Assembly: GCF_014204515.1 (NCBI RefSeq)
Contig: NZ_JACHLI010000035.1
Span: forward strand, 1-64,000
Direction of reading: 5' to 3'
Source: Pseudomonas nitroreducens
GTDB taxonomy: Bacteria > Pseudomonadota > Gammaproteobacteria > Pseudomonadales > Pseudomonadaceae
Length of the DNA stretch: 64,000 nt
Shown here: positions 16,979-25,095 of the stretch, one piece after another
Layout of the letters: each line of letters opens with the position of its first letter
Position numbering within the stretch: the first letter of the stretch is position 1
The notes under the pieces: generated by a model
What the model was told of the DNA's origin: nothing
The model's input: only the letters and a program-made list of their open reading frames with translations
The model's database searches: none
Translations under genes and position numbers: made by a program

Positions 16979-18040
16979 ATGAGCAAGTCCCACTGGATGA
17001 TCTACGGCGCCAACGGCTACACCGGCCGGCTGGTGGCCGAGCAGGCACAGCGCGAGGGCCTGAAGCCCATCCTCGGCGGCCGCAACCCGGCCACCCTGCA
17101 CGCGCTGGGCAGCTCGCTGGGCCTGGAGTGCCGGGTGTTCGACCTGGGCGACAGCGCCGCCGCCCTGGCCGCGCTGGAGGACGTCGCAGTAGTCGCCAAC
17201 TGCGCCGGGCCCTTCTCCGCCACTGCCGCGCCGATGATCGAGGCGTGCATCGCCAGCGGCGCGCATTACGTGGATATCACCGGGGAGATTTCCGTCTTCG
17301 AATATGCCCACGGCCTGGACGAAGTGGCGCGCACGGCGGGCGTGGTGCTCTGCCCCGGCGTCGGCTTCGACGTGATCCCCACCGACTGCGTCGCCGCCTG
17401 CCTGAAGGAAGCCATGCCCGAAGCCACGCACCTGGCCCTGGGCTTCGACAGCGGCAGCGGCCTGTCGCCGGGCACCGCCAAGACCACCGTCGAAGGCCTC
17501 AAGCTGGGCGGCAAGGTGCGCGAAGCCGGGCGCCTGCGCGACGTACCGCTGGGCTACAAGCGCCGCGACATCGACTTCGGACGCGGCCTCAAGTACGCGG
17601 TGACCATCCCCTGGGGCGACGTGGCGACGGCCTATTTCTCCACCGGTATCGGCGATATCGAGGTCTACCTGCCGGTGCCGCCGGCGGCCGCCATCGGCAT
17701 GCGCGTGATGGACAGCCTGCGCCCGCTGCTGGGCCACGACCGTGTGCAGGACTGGCTCAAGGAACAGGTGGACAAACGCGTCCACGGCCCCGACGAAATG
17801 GCCCGCAGCAAGCTGCGCACCTGGGTCTGGGGCGAAGTGCGCAACGCCCGCGGCGAACGGCGCAGCGCCCGGCTGGAGACCGCCAACGGCTACGACGTGA
17901 CCATTCACGGCGTGCTCTTCGCGGTACGCCACCTGCTGGCCAACCCGAACACGGTCGGCTACTTCACCCCGTCGAAACTCTTCGGCGCGCGCTGCATCGA
18001 GCAATTGCCGGGCAGCGGCAGCATCGTCATTCGCGGCTGA
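16979..18040 (+). CDS. Saccharopine dehydrogenase-like NAD(P)-binding protein
   Basis: 353 residues from the ATG at 16979 (GGGAG upstream). The N-terminus MIYGANGYTGRLVAEQA is the nucleotide-binding motif of the saccharopine dehydrogenase / trans-acting enoyl reductase family, followed by NCAGPFSATAAPMIEACI and GAHYVDITGE, both diagnostic. Despite the name, bacterial single-domain members mostly have unproven substrates. Its last 14 bases overlap the end of argP convergently. No enzymatic partner is adjacent. Confidence 0.85.
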   Translation: MSKSHWMIYGANGYTGRLVAEQAQREGLKPILGGRNPATLHALGSSLGLECRVFDLGDSAAALAALEDVAVVANCAGPFSATAAPMIEACIASGAHYVDITGEISVFEYAHGLDEVARTAGVVLCPGVGFDVIPTDCVAACLKEAMPEATHLALGFDSGSGLSPGTAKTTVEGLKLGGKVREAGRLRDVPLGYKRRDIDFGRGLKYAVTIPWGDVATAYFSTGIGDIEVYLPVPPAAAIGMRVMDSLRPLLGHDRVQDWLKEQVDKRVHGPDEMARSKLRTWVWGEVRNARGERRSARLETANGYDVTIHGVLFAVRHLLANPNTVGYFTPSKLFGARCIEQLPGSGSIVIRG

Positions 18041-18926
18041 TCGGCACCAGCAGGCCCGGCGCCTTCGCCAGCAGGTGCCGGGTCAGCGCGGCGAGCAATT
18101 CGCCGCCATTGCGCCAGTGGTGCCAATAAAGAGGCACGTCGATCACCCGCCCCGGCAGCATGTCCACCAACTCGCCGCGTTCCAGCTCGCCGAGGACCTG
18201 TTGCTCCGGCACCAGCCCCCAACCTAGACCGCCGCTGGTCATGCGCACGAAGCCTTCGGAAGACGGGCACAGGTGGTAGCTGAAATGGCTGTCGACGCCC
18301 AGGTCCTTGAGGTAGCGATGCTGCAGTTGGTCGTCCGGACCGTAGACGATGGCCGGGGCGCGCACGAGACCAGCAGGCGTCACGCCTTTGGGGAAATGCC
18401 GGGCGATGAAACCCGGGCTGGCCAGCCCGCGATAGCGCATGGCGCCCAGCGGCTCGCAGCGCCCGCCGGCCACCGGGCGCGGGCTGGCGCAGACACAGCC
18501 GGCCACCTCGCCGGCGCGCATGCGCTTGAGGCCGACCTCCTGATCCTCCACCACCAGGTCCAGCAGCACGTGGCGCTCGCCACAGAAATCTCCGACCGCG
18601 TGGGCCCACCAGGTCGCCAGGCTGTCGGCGTTCAGCGCCAGCCGCAGGCGCTCGGGGGCCGCACCGTCATCCAGCGCGGGCACCCACTGCTGCAGGTCGC
18701 CTTCGAGCAGCCGCACCTGCTGCACATGGTTGAGCAGACGCTGGCCCAGATCGGTCGGCTGCGGCCGTGCGGCACGCACCAGCACCGGCTGGCCGACCCG
18801 CGCCTCGAGCAATTTGATGCGCTGGGAAATCGCCGATTGCGACAGCCCCAGCACCTGGGCGCCGCGCTCGAAACCGCCCTGCTCCACCACGGCGGCCAGG
18901 GCGGCAAGCAGCTTGTAGTCGAACAT
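18027..18926 (-). CDS. argP: LysR-family regulator ArgP (IciA)
   Basis: A 299-residue LysR-type regulator. The N-terminal helix-turn-helix (AAVVEQGGFERGAQVLGLSQSAISQRIKLLEARVGQPVLVR) is followed by an effector domain of normal length. The frame begins MFDYKLL, as in ArgP proteins, fixing the start at 18926. ArgP activates the arginine/lysine exporter gene argO in response to basic amino acids, and an argO homologue lies just across the divergent region with an ACT-domain gene between. The stop is inside the end of the convergent saccharopine dehydrogenase-like gene. Confidence 0.9.
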   Translation of the reverse strand: MFDYKLLAALAAVVEQGGFERGAQVLGLSQSAISQRIKLLEARVGQPVLVRAARPQPTDLGQRLLNHVQQVRLLEGDLQQWVPALDDGAAPERLRLALNADSLATWWAHAVGDFCGERHVLLDLVVEDQEVGLKRMRAGEVAGCVCASPRPVAGGRCEPLGAMRYRGLASPGFIARHFPKGVTPAGLVRAPAIVYGPDDQLQHRYLKDLGVDSHFSYHLCPSSEGFVRMTSGGLGWGLVPEQQVLGELERGELVDMLPGRVIDVPLYWHHWRNGGELLAALTRHLLAKAPGLLVPISRE

Positions 18927-19025
18927 GATCAGTTTTCCTAATGAGATATCAGCAGTATTGGTTTTTCTTATACAGGCCAAAGCCGGACAATCGCCAGCAT
19001 TCCCACTCTTTATGGATTGCCCACC

Positions 19026-19433
19026 ATGGCTGGCGAAACCTCCCTGGCCGCGCTGCTGCGCGACATGACCCCGGTGCTCAACGACGGCGAGTACGTGTTC
19101 TGCACCCTGCCCGATGGCCATCTTCCCGCCGGCCTGCAACCGCTGGGGAGCTTTCGCGAGAGCGAGGGGCTGACGCTGATCCTGGCGCGCGCCGAAGCCG
19201 AACAGGCCGGGCTGGCCTTCGACTACGTCGCCGCCTGGCTGACCCTGGAGGTGCACTCGGCGCTGCAGGCGGTCGGCCTCACCGCCGCCGTGGCCGGCGC
19301 CCTGGCCAAGGCCGGGATCAGCTGCAACGTGGTCGCCGCCTGGTACCACGATCACCTGTTCGTCGCCCATGCCGACGGCCCGCGTGCGCTGGAGGTATTG
19401 CGCGCGCTGGCTCTCGATCCAGAAGGAAACTGA
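19026..19433 (+). CDS. ACT-domain protein
   Basis: A 135-residue protein of the ACT/DUF small-molecule-binding type: the first half contains LNDGEYVFCTLPDG and the second half LEVHSALQAVGLTAAVAGALAKAGISCNVVAAWYHDHLFV, the latter closely resembling an ACT domain. Such proteins bind amino acids. It is three bases from argO and divergent from argP, so it may sense basic amino acids for this locus; that is inferred. ATG 19026 is chosen; a TTG at 19017 is possible, and neither has a strong ribosome-binding site. Confidence 0.82.
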   Translation: MAGETSLAALLRDMTPVLNDGEYVFCTLPDGHLPAGLQPLGSFRESEGLTLILARAEAEQAGLAFDYVAAWLTLEVHSALQAVGLTAAVAGALAKAGISCNVVAAWYHDHLFVAHADGPRALEVLRALALDPEGN

Positions 19434-19436
19434 CCC

Positions 19437-20039
19437 ATGTGGCAGAGCTACCTCAACGGCCTGCTGGTCGCCGCCGGCCTGATCATCGCCATCGGCGCGC
19501 AGAACGCCTTCGTCCTCGCCCAGAGCCTGCGCCGCGAGCATCACCTGTCGGTGGCCGCGCTGTGCGTGCTGTGCGACGCCATCCTGGTCAGCGCCGGGGT
19601 GTTCGGCCTGGCCAAGATCCTTGCCGAGAACCCCACGCTGCTGGCCATCGCCCGCTGGGGCGGCGTGACCTTCCTGCTCTGGTACGGCCTCAAGGCCCTG
19701 CGCCGGGCGATTGCCCCCGAAGCCATGGCCGATGCCACCCAGACCGGTCCGCGCTCACGCCGCACCGTGCTGATGGCGGCACTGGCGGTGACGCTGCTCA
19801 ACCCCCACGTCTACCTCGACACCGTGCTGCTGATCGGCTCACTCGGCGCCCAGCAGGCAGCACCCGGCGCCTACGCCATGGGCGCGGCCAGCGCCTCGCT
19901 GCTGTGGTTCTTCACCCTCGCCCTCGGCGCTGCATGGCTCGCACCCTGGCTGGCGCGGCCGGCCACCTGGCGCCTGGTGGACCTGATGGTGGCGGTGATG
20001 ATGCTGGGCATGGCCGTGCAACTGGTGTTCGCCGGCTGA
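19437..20039 (+). CDS. argO: LysE/ArgO-family amino acid exporter
   Basis: A 200-residue, six-segment inner-membrane protein of the LysE superfamily. The N-terminal LIIAIGAQNAFVLAQSLRREH block is the family signature, and LLNPHVYLDTVLLIGSL the mid-protein one. ArgO exports arginine (and lysine analogues); neighbouring argP and the ACT gene support this over RhtB-type homoserine export. AGAAGGAAA precedes the ATG. PAO1 equivalent recalled as PA4365. Confidence 0.9.
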   Translation: MWQSYLNGLLVAAGLIIAIGAQNAFVLAQSLRREHHLSVAALCVLCDAILVSAGVFGLAKILAENPTLLAIARWGGVTFLLWYGLKALRRAIAPEAMADATQTGPRSRRTVLMAALAVTLLNPHVYLDTVLLIGSLGAQQAAPGAYAMGAASASLLWFFTLALGAAWLAPWLARPATWRLVDLMVAVMMLGMAVQLVFAG

Positions 20040-20373
20040 GGCCGGCCAGCTCAGTAGGGCATGGCCCGGCAAATAGTCCGAACGACGATCCGTCACGCCG
20101 GTCTCTGTAAGGTGAGCGCAGGTCCGCGCAGCCCGCGACCTTGGGCCTTTGCCCCTACAGTTGCTGCGTGGATATGCCACAGGTCGGGTGCTATGATCCG
20201 ACCTTCGCGGCGCTGGCGGACCTGGTCTGCCAGACGCAACTGGCGCGCTGCCTGTCCCTTCGGGGGCGTATCGCAGCTACGCCCGGATGCCGCGACACCT
20301 AACGATACCGGCCCCGTGTACCGGTCGCGCGTTCGCCGCGCTAGCCCAGACTGAGTGAGATAGGAGAGACACC
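20040..20373. other. Intergenic region upstream of sodB
   Basis: 334 bases without a gene. TATGAT at 20192-20197 with TGGATA 17 bases earlier (20169-20174) is a plausible sigma-70 promoter, which would leave a leader of about 170 bases before sodB. The leader contains several GC-rich hairpins (for example GTACCGG region near 20310). No Fur box or riboswitch was recognised. Confidence 0.35.
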
Positions 20374-20955
20374 ATGGCTTTCGAATTGCCTCCGCTGCCC
20401 TACGCGAAGAATGCCCTTGAACCGCACATTTCCGCGGAAACCCTGGAATTCCACCACGACAAGCACCACAACACCTACGTCGTGAACCTGAACAACCTGG
20501 TTCCGGGTACCGAGTTCGAAGGCAAGAGCCTGGAAGACATCGTCAAGACCTCTTCCGGCGGCATCTTCAACAACGCCGCCCAGGTGTGGAACCACACCTT
20601 CTACTGGAACTGCCTGAGCCCCAACGGCGGTGGCCAGCCCACCGGCGCCCTGGCTGACGCCATCAACGCGGCCTTCGGTTCCTTCGACAAGTTCAAGGAA
20701 GAGTTCAGCAAGACCTCCATCGGCACCTTCGGCTCCGGCTGGGGCTGGCTGGTGAAGAAAGCCGACGGCTCCCTGGCCCTGGCCAGCACCATCGGCGCCG
20801 GCTGCCCGCTGACCAGCGGCGACACCCCGCTGCTGACCTGCGACGTCTGGGAACACGCCTACTACATCGACTACCGCAACCTGCGTCCGAAGTACGTCGA
20901 GGCGTTCTGGAACCTGGTCAACTGGGACTTCGTGGCAGAGCAGTTCGCTGCCTGA
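20374..20955 (+). CDS. sodB: Iron superoxide dismutase
   Basis: A 193-residue Fe/Mn superoxide dismutase. Metal ligands are His in LEFHHDKHHNTYV (about residue 27), His in QVWNHTFYW (about 74), and Asp/His in the DVWEHAYYIDYRN segment (about 157/161). The length and the AQVWNHTFYWNCL and GSGWGWLV contexts fit the cytoplasmic iron enzyme SodB. GATAGGAGAG precedes the ATG. It is followed by a strong terminator and then bifA, as in P. aeruginosa (PA4366-PA4367). Confidence 0.95.
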   Translation: MAFELPPLPYAKNALEPHISAETLEFHHDKHHNTYVVNLNNLVPGTEFEGKSLEDIVKTSSGGIFNNAAQVWNHTFYWNCLSPNGGGQPTGALADAINAAFGSFDKFKEEFSKTSIGTFGSGWGWLVKKADGSLALASTIGAGCPLTSGDTPLLTCDVWEHAYYIDYRNLRPKYVEAFWNLVNWDFVAEQFAA

Positions 20956-20973
20956 ACGATGCCTGATTGATAC

Positions 20974-21003
20974 GAAAAACCCGGCCCTGCGCCGGGTTTT
21001 TTC
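20974..21003 (+). terminator. Rho-independent terminator of sodB
   Basis: AAAAACCCGGC and GCCGGGTTTTTT pair around a CCTGC loop, 19 bases after the sodB stop, ending in a run of T. Confidence 0.9.
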
Positions 21004-21148
21004 GTAATGGGCGCGTAACACCTTGGTGTCAGCTAACCTGAAAGGCCGGTACTGTCGCAAAACAGAACGATGGCCCTTTGACGTCATTGCGCCAATTGCC
21101 AATACTCAGCCCCAGTCGTTCGCCCCTGGCGAGAAACAAGGAACGCCC

Positions 21149-23230
21149 TTGAAACTGGATCCCCGGCACAGCCTTTCCCTCAAGCTGCTGCGAATGGTAT
21201 TGCTCGCGGCCCTCGTGGTCGGGGTGGTACTCAGCTGTGCCCAGATCGTCTATGACGCCCACAAGGCGCGCCAGGCCGTACACAACGATGCCCAGCGCAT
21301 CCTGGCGATGGTCCGCGACCCCTCCACCCAGGCCGTCTACAGCCTCGACCGCGACATGGCGATGCAGGTCCTCGAAGGCCTGTTCCAGCACGAGGCCGTA
21401 CGCTACGCCGCCATCGGCCATCCCGACGAACCCATGCTGGCGGAGAAGTCGCGCCCGCTGCTGGACTCCAGCACCCGCTGGATGACCGACCCGATCCTCG
21501 GCGCCGAGCAGAACTACTCCATCCGCCTCGCCGGCCGCGGCGGCTCCAACGAATACTACGGCGACCTGAAGATCACCCTCGACACCGCGCCCTACGGCGA
21601 CGATTTCGTCGCCACCTCGGTGATCATCTTCATCTCCGGCATTCTTCGCGCCATGGCCCTGAGCCTGGTGCTGTTCATGGTCTACCACTGGCTGCTGACC
21701 AAGCCGCTGTCGAAGATCATCGAGCACCTGGCCTCGATCAACCCGGACCGGCCCAGCCAGCACAAGCTGCCGATGCCCGACGGCCACGAGAAGGACGAAC
21801 TGGGCCTGTGGGTGACCACCGCCAACCAGTTGCTGGCCTCCATCGAGCGCAACGGCCATCTGCGCCGGGAGGCCGAAGACAGCCTGCTGCGCATCTCCCA
21901 GTACGATTTCCTCACCGGCCTGCCCAACCGCAAACTGCTGCAGCAGCGCCTGGACCAGATACTCGAGGGCGCCTCGCGCCTGCAACGCCGCGTCGCCGTG
22001 CTGTGCCTGGGCCTGGACGACTTCAAGGGCATCAACGAGCAGTACAGCTACCAGTTCGGCGACCAGTTGCTGATCGCCCTCGCCGACCGCCTGCGCACCC
22101 GCAGCGCGCACCTGGGCGCCCTGGCGCGGCTGGGCGGCGACCAGTTCGCCCTGGTCCAGGCCGACATCGAGCAACCCTACGAAGCGGCGGAACTGGCCCA
22201 GCAGATTCTCGACGACCTGGAAGCGCCCTTCGAGCTGGACCAGCACCTGGTGCACCTGCGCGCCACCATCGGCATCACCCTGTTCCCCGAGGACGGCGAG
22301 ACCACCGAGAAGCTGCTGCAGAAAGCCGAACAGACCATGACCCTGGCCAAGAGCCGCTCGCGCAACCGCTACCAGTTCTACATCGCCAGCGTCGACAGCG
22401 AGATGCGCCGTCGCCGCGAACTGGAGAAGGACCTGCGCGAAGCCCTGGCACGCAACGAACTGCACCTCGTCTATCAGCCGCAGGTGGATTACCGCGACCA
22501 CCGCGTGGTCGGCGTCGAGGCGCTGCTGCGCTGGCAGCACCCGACCCAGGGCTGGGTCGCGCCGGACCTGTTCATCCCGCTGGCGGAGCAGAACGGCAGC
22601 ATCTTCAGCATCGGCGAATGGGTGCTCGACCAGGCCTGCCGGCAACTGCGCGAATGGCATGACCAGGGCTTCGACGACCTGCGCCTCGCGGTCAACCTGT
22701 CCACCGTGCAGCTGCGCCACAACGCCCTGCCACGGGTGGTCAGCAACCTGCTGCAGATGCACCGCCTGCCGCCGCGCTCGCTGGAGCTGGAAGTCACCGA
22801 GACCGGCCTGATGGAGGACATCTCCACCGCCGCCCAGCACCTGCTCAGCCTGCGCCGTGCCGGCGCGCTGATCGCCATCGACGACTTCGGCACCGGCTAC
22901 TCCTCGCTGAGCTACCTGAAGAGCCTGCCGCTGGACAAGATCAAGATCGACAAGAGCTTCGTCCAGGACCTGCTGCTGGACGACGACGATGCCACCATCG
23001 TTCGCGCCATCATCCAGCTGGGCAAGAGCCTGGGCATGCAGGTGATCGCCGAGGGCGTGGAGACGGTCGAGCAGGAGGCCTACATCATTGCCCAGGGCTG
23101 CCACGAAGGTCAGGGCTACCTCTACAGCAAGCCGCTGCCAGCGCGCGAGCTGACCCTCTACCTCAAGCAGGCACGGCGCCTGGCCGAAGCCGCCGGCGGC
23201 AATCCCAACGGCTCCGTCGAGCGCCATTGA
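21149..23230 (+). CDS. bifA: Cyclic di-GMP phosphodiesterase (GGDQF-EAL)
   Basis: 693 residues from a TTG start at 21149, preceded by AAGGAA. The encoded start (LKLDPRHSLSLKLLRM) matches BifA of P. aeruginosa (about 687 residues, PA4367), and the in-frame 42 codons upstream run through the promoter region. Two membrane segments (about residues 12-34 and 155-180) flank a periplasmic domain; a degenerate GGDEF domain with GGDQF near residue 329 and an intact EAL domain (EALLRW from 457, later DDFGTGYSS) follow. BifA degrades c-di-GMP and so controls biofilm and swarming. The degenerate GGDEF is normal for BifA. Confidence 0.93.
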   Translation: MKLDPRHSLSLKLLRMVLLAALVVGVVLSCAQIVYDAHKARQAVHNDAQRILAMVRDPSTQAVYSLDRDMAMQVLEGLFQHEAVRYAAIGHPDEPMLAEKSRPLLDSSTRWMTDPILGAEQNYSIRLAGRGGSNEYYGDLKITLDTAPYGDDFVATSVIIFISGILRAMALSLVLFMVYHWLLTKPLSKIIEHLASINPDRPSQHKLPMPDGHEKDELGLWVTTANQLLASIERNGHLRREAEDSLLRISQYDFLTGLPNRKLLQQRLDQILEGASRLQRRVAVLCLGLDDFKGINEQYSYQFGDQLLIALADRLRTRSAHLGALARLGGDQFALVQADIEQPYEAAELAQQILDDLEAPFELDQHLVHLRATIGITLFPEDGETTEKLLQKAEQTMTLAKSRSRNRYQFYIASVDSEMRRRRELEKDLREALARNELHLVYQPQVDYRDHRVVGVEALLRWQHPTQGWVAPDLFIPLAEQNGSIFSIGEWVLDQACRQLREWHDQGFDDLRLAVNLSTVQLRHNALPRVVSNLLQMHRLPPRSLELEVTETGLMEDISTAAQHLLSLRRAGALIAIDDFGTGYSSLSYLKSLPLDKIKIDKSFVQDLLLDDDDATIVRAIIQLGKSLGMQVIAEGVETVEQEAYIIAQGCHEGQGYLYSKPLPARELTLYLKQARRLAEAAGGNPNGSVERH

Positions 23231-23250
23231 TACCGCACGACACTGTCCCT

Positions 23251-23370
23251 GTAGGAGCGAGCTTGCTCGCGAACCGCATGGCACCAGACCGTAGGGCGCA
23301 TAAAGCGGAACGCTTTATCCGCCATCCGCGCGGACTCGGCGGATAACGCCTGAGGCGTTATTCGCCCTAC
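23251..23370. repeat. Half REP plus GTAGGGCGCATAA inverted repeat
   Basis: 23251-23276 is a single REP unit (GTAGGAGCGAGCTTGCTCGC), and 23291-23370 is a complete GTAGGGCGCATAA ... TTATTCGCCCTAC inverted repeat with two inner stems. They fill part of the 332-base gap between bifA and the first imelysin gene; the remainder holds that gene's promoter and a candidate Fur box. Confidence 0.7.
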
Positions 23371-23478
23371 ACCGGTCTCAACCACCTGCGACTTTCCTCG
23401 TAGAAGTGCCGATTACGCCATGCTGCTGGCGACCTGCTGGCCTTGTGACCAACCAGCGCCACCGATGTCTCTTTTCAA

Positions 23479-23501
23479 AAATGAAAATCTTTCGCATTAT
23501 G
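23479..23501 (+). promoter_or_regulatory. Candidate Fur box before the imelysin cluster
   Basis: AAATGAAAATCTTTCGCATTATG lies 62 bases before the first imelysin start and resembles three adjacent NATNAT hexamers of a Fur site (AATGAAAATC...GCATTAT). Imelysin proteins are iron-regulated in several bacteria, which makes Fur control likely. The match is partial. Confidence 0.5.
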
Positions 23502-23562
23502 TTGCGGATTTTCTTGCGCAGTCCTTTTTCGTGCGCCTCTTTTCCATGCAAAGGAACCCGTC

Positions 23563-24903
23563 ATGACTCGTATGCCCTGGGCCACTGCCAGCCTGCTCGC
23601 CATCGCCATTTCCCTCGCCGGCTGCGGCGATGACAAGAAAGCCGAAGCCCCCGCCGCTGCCGCTCCGGCCGCCAGCACCCAGAGCACTGCGCCGGCCGCG
23701 ACCGCCAAGGTCGACGAGGCCGCGGTCAAGGCCGTGGTAAAGAACTACCTGGACATCGCCGAAGCCACCTACGGCGACGCCCTGACCACCGCCAAGGCCC
23801 TGCAGACCGCCGTCGACGCGCTGATCGCCAAGCCCAGCGAAGCCACCCTGAAGGCCGCCCGCGAAGCCTGGATCGCTTCCCGCCCGTCCTACTCGCAGAG
23901 CGAAGCCTTCCGCTTCGGCAACTCGATCATCGACGACTGGGAAGGCGCGGTTAACGCCTGGCCGCTGGACGAAGGCCTGATCGACTACGTCGCCAAGGAC
24001 TACCAGCACGCCGAAGGCAACGCCGGCGCCACCGCCAACATCATCGCCAACACCGAGATCCAGGTCGGCGAAGACAAGATCGACGTCAAGGAAATCACCG
24101 GCGAGAAGCTCAAGGGCCTGAACGAGCTGGGCGGCTCCGAAGCCAACGTCGCCACCGGCTACCACGCCATCGAATTCCTGCTCTGGGGCCAGGACCTGAA
24201 CGGCACCAAGCCGGGCGCCGGCGATCGCAAGTACACCGACTACGCCCAGGGCAAGGACTGCACCAACGGTCACTGCGACCGTCGCGCCGCCTACCTGAAG
24301 GCCGCCACCGACCTGCTGGTTTCCGACCTGGAAGAAATGGTCGGCAACTTCAAGTCCGGCGTCGCCGACAACTACCGCGCCAAGGTCGAGGCCGACACCG
24401 CCGAGAACAACCTGCGCAAGATGTTCTTCGGCATGGGCTCCCTGTCCCTCGGCGAGCTGGCCGGCGAGCGCATGAAGGTCGCGCTGGAAGCCAACTCCAC
24501 CGAAGACGAGCACGACTGCTTCAGCGACAACACCCACAACACCCTGTTCTACAACGCCAAGTCGATCCGCAACATCTACCTGGGCGAGTACAAGCGCACC
24601 GACGGCAGCGTCGTGAAGGGCCCGAGCCTGTCCGACCTGGTCGCCAAGGCTGACGCCGCCGCCGACACCGACCTGAAGAACGACCTGGCCAACACCGAAG
24701 CCAAGATGCAGATCATCGTCGACCGTGCCGAGAAGGACGGCGTGCACTTCGACCAGATGATCGCTCCGGAAGACAAGGACGATCAGCAGAAGATCCGCGA
24801 CGCCATCGCCTCGCTGGTCAAGCAGACCGGCGCCATCGAGAAGGCCGCCACCGCGGTCGGCGTGCAGGACCTGAAGCCGGACAACGCCGATCACCAGTTC
24901 TGA
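23563..24903 (+). CDS. icmP: Imelysin-family lipoprotein (IcmP-like)
   Basis: A 446-residue lipoprotein: signal peptide with lipobox LAGC (Cys about residue 22), an Ala/Pro-rich linker, then an imelysin (peptidase M75-like) domain. The family motif GxHxxE is present as GYHAIEFLLWG near residue 202. The length equals that of P. aeruginosa IcmP (PA4370), first described as an insulin-cleaving metalloprotease; imelysins are now mostly linked to iron uptake, like the EfeO M75 domain. It heads a cluster with a di-haem lipoprotein, a second imelysin and a DUF1513 protein. A Fur-like box lies upstream and a terminator follows. Confidence 0.9.
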   Translation: MTRMPWATASLLAIAISLAGCGDDKKAEAPAAAAPAASTQSTAPAATAKVDEAAVKAVVKNYLDIAEATYGDALTTAKALQTAVDALIAKPSEATLKAAREAWIASRPSYSQSEAFRFGNSIIDDWEGAVNAWPLDEGLIDYVAKDYQHAEGNAGATANIIANTEIQVGEDKIDVKEITGEKLKGLNELGGSEANVATGYHAIEFLLWGQDLNGTKPGAGDRKYTDYAQGKDCTNGHCDRRAAYLKAATDLLVSDLEEMVGNFKSGVADNYRAKVEADTAENNLRKMFFGMGSLSLGELAGERMKVALEANSTEDEHDCFSDNTHNTLFYNAKSIRNIYLGEYKRTDGSVVKGPSLSDLVAKADAAADTDLKNDLANTEAKMQIIVDRAEKDGVHFDQMIAPEDKDDQQKIRDAIASLVKQTGAIEKAATAVGVQDLKPDNADHQF

Positions 24904-24918
24904 TCAGCGCGCTTGAAA

Positions 24919-24986
24919 GGGACTGCGGCTCCACGCCGCAGTCCCCCGACAGCTCCGACAAAGCCCCGCCCTGCGGGGCTTTGTCA
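24919..24986 (+). terminator. Two hairpins after the first imelysin gene
   Basis: 24919-24945: GGGACTGCGG pairs with CCGCAGTCCC. 24958-24984: ACAAAGCCCCG pairs with CGGGGCTTTGT, followed by CATTT. The second is the more terminator-like. The next gene therefore probably has its own promoter. Confidence 0.65.
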
Positions 24987-25012
24987 TTTCCGGGCGGCAA
25001 ACGATGTCGTTC

Positions 25013-25037
25013 GCAAATACAAATTTTTCATATTTGC
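25013..25037. promoter_or_regulatory. AT-rich palindrome upstream of the di-haem lipoprotein gene
   Basis: GCAAATA (25013-25019) and TATTTGC (25031-25037) form an exact inverted repeat with an AT-rich 11-base centre, 59 bases before the start. In this very GC-rich region it stands out. Position and composition suit a Fur or other repressor site overlapping a promoter; the Fur match is weaker than at 23479. Confidence 0.45.
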
Positions 25038-25095
25038 ATTTGACGCCCCTGCTACCATGGCGCGCTGCCATTAACCCGTTCCGGAACCGCCGTCG

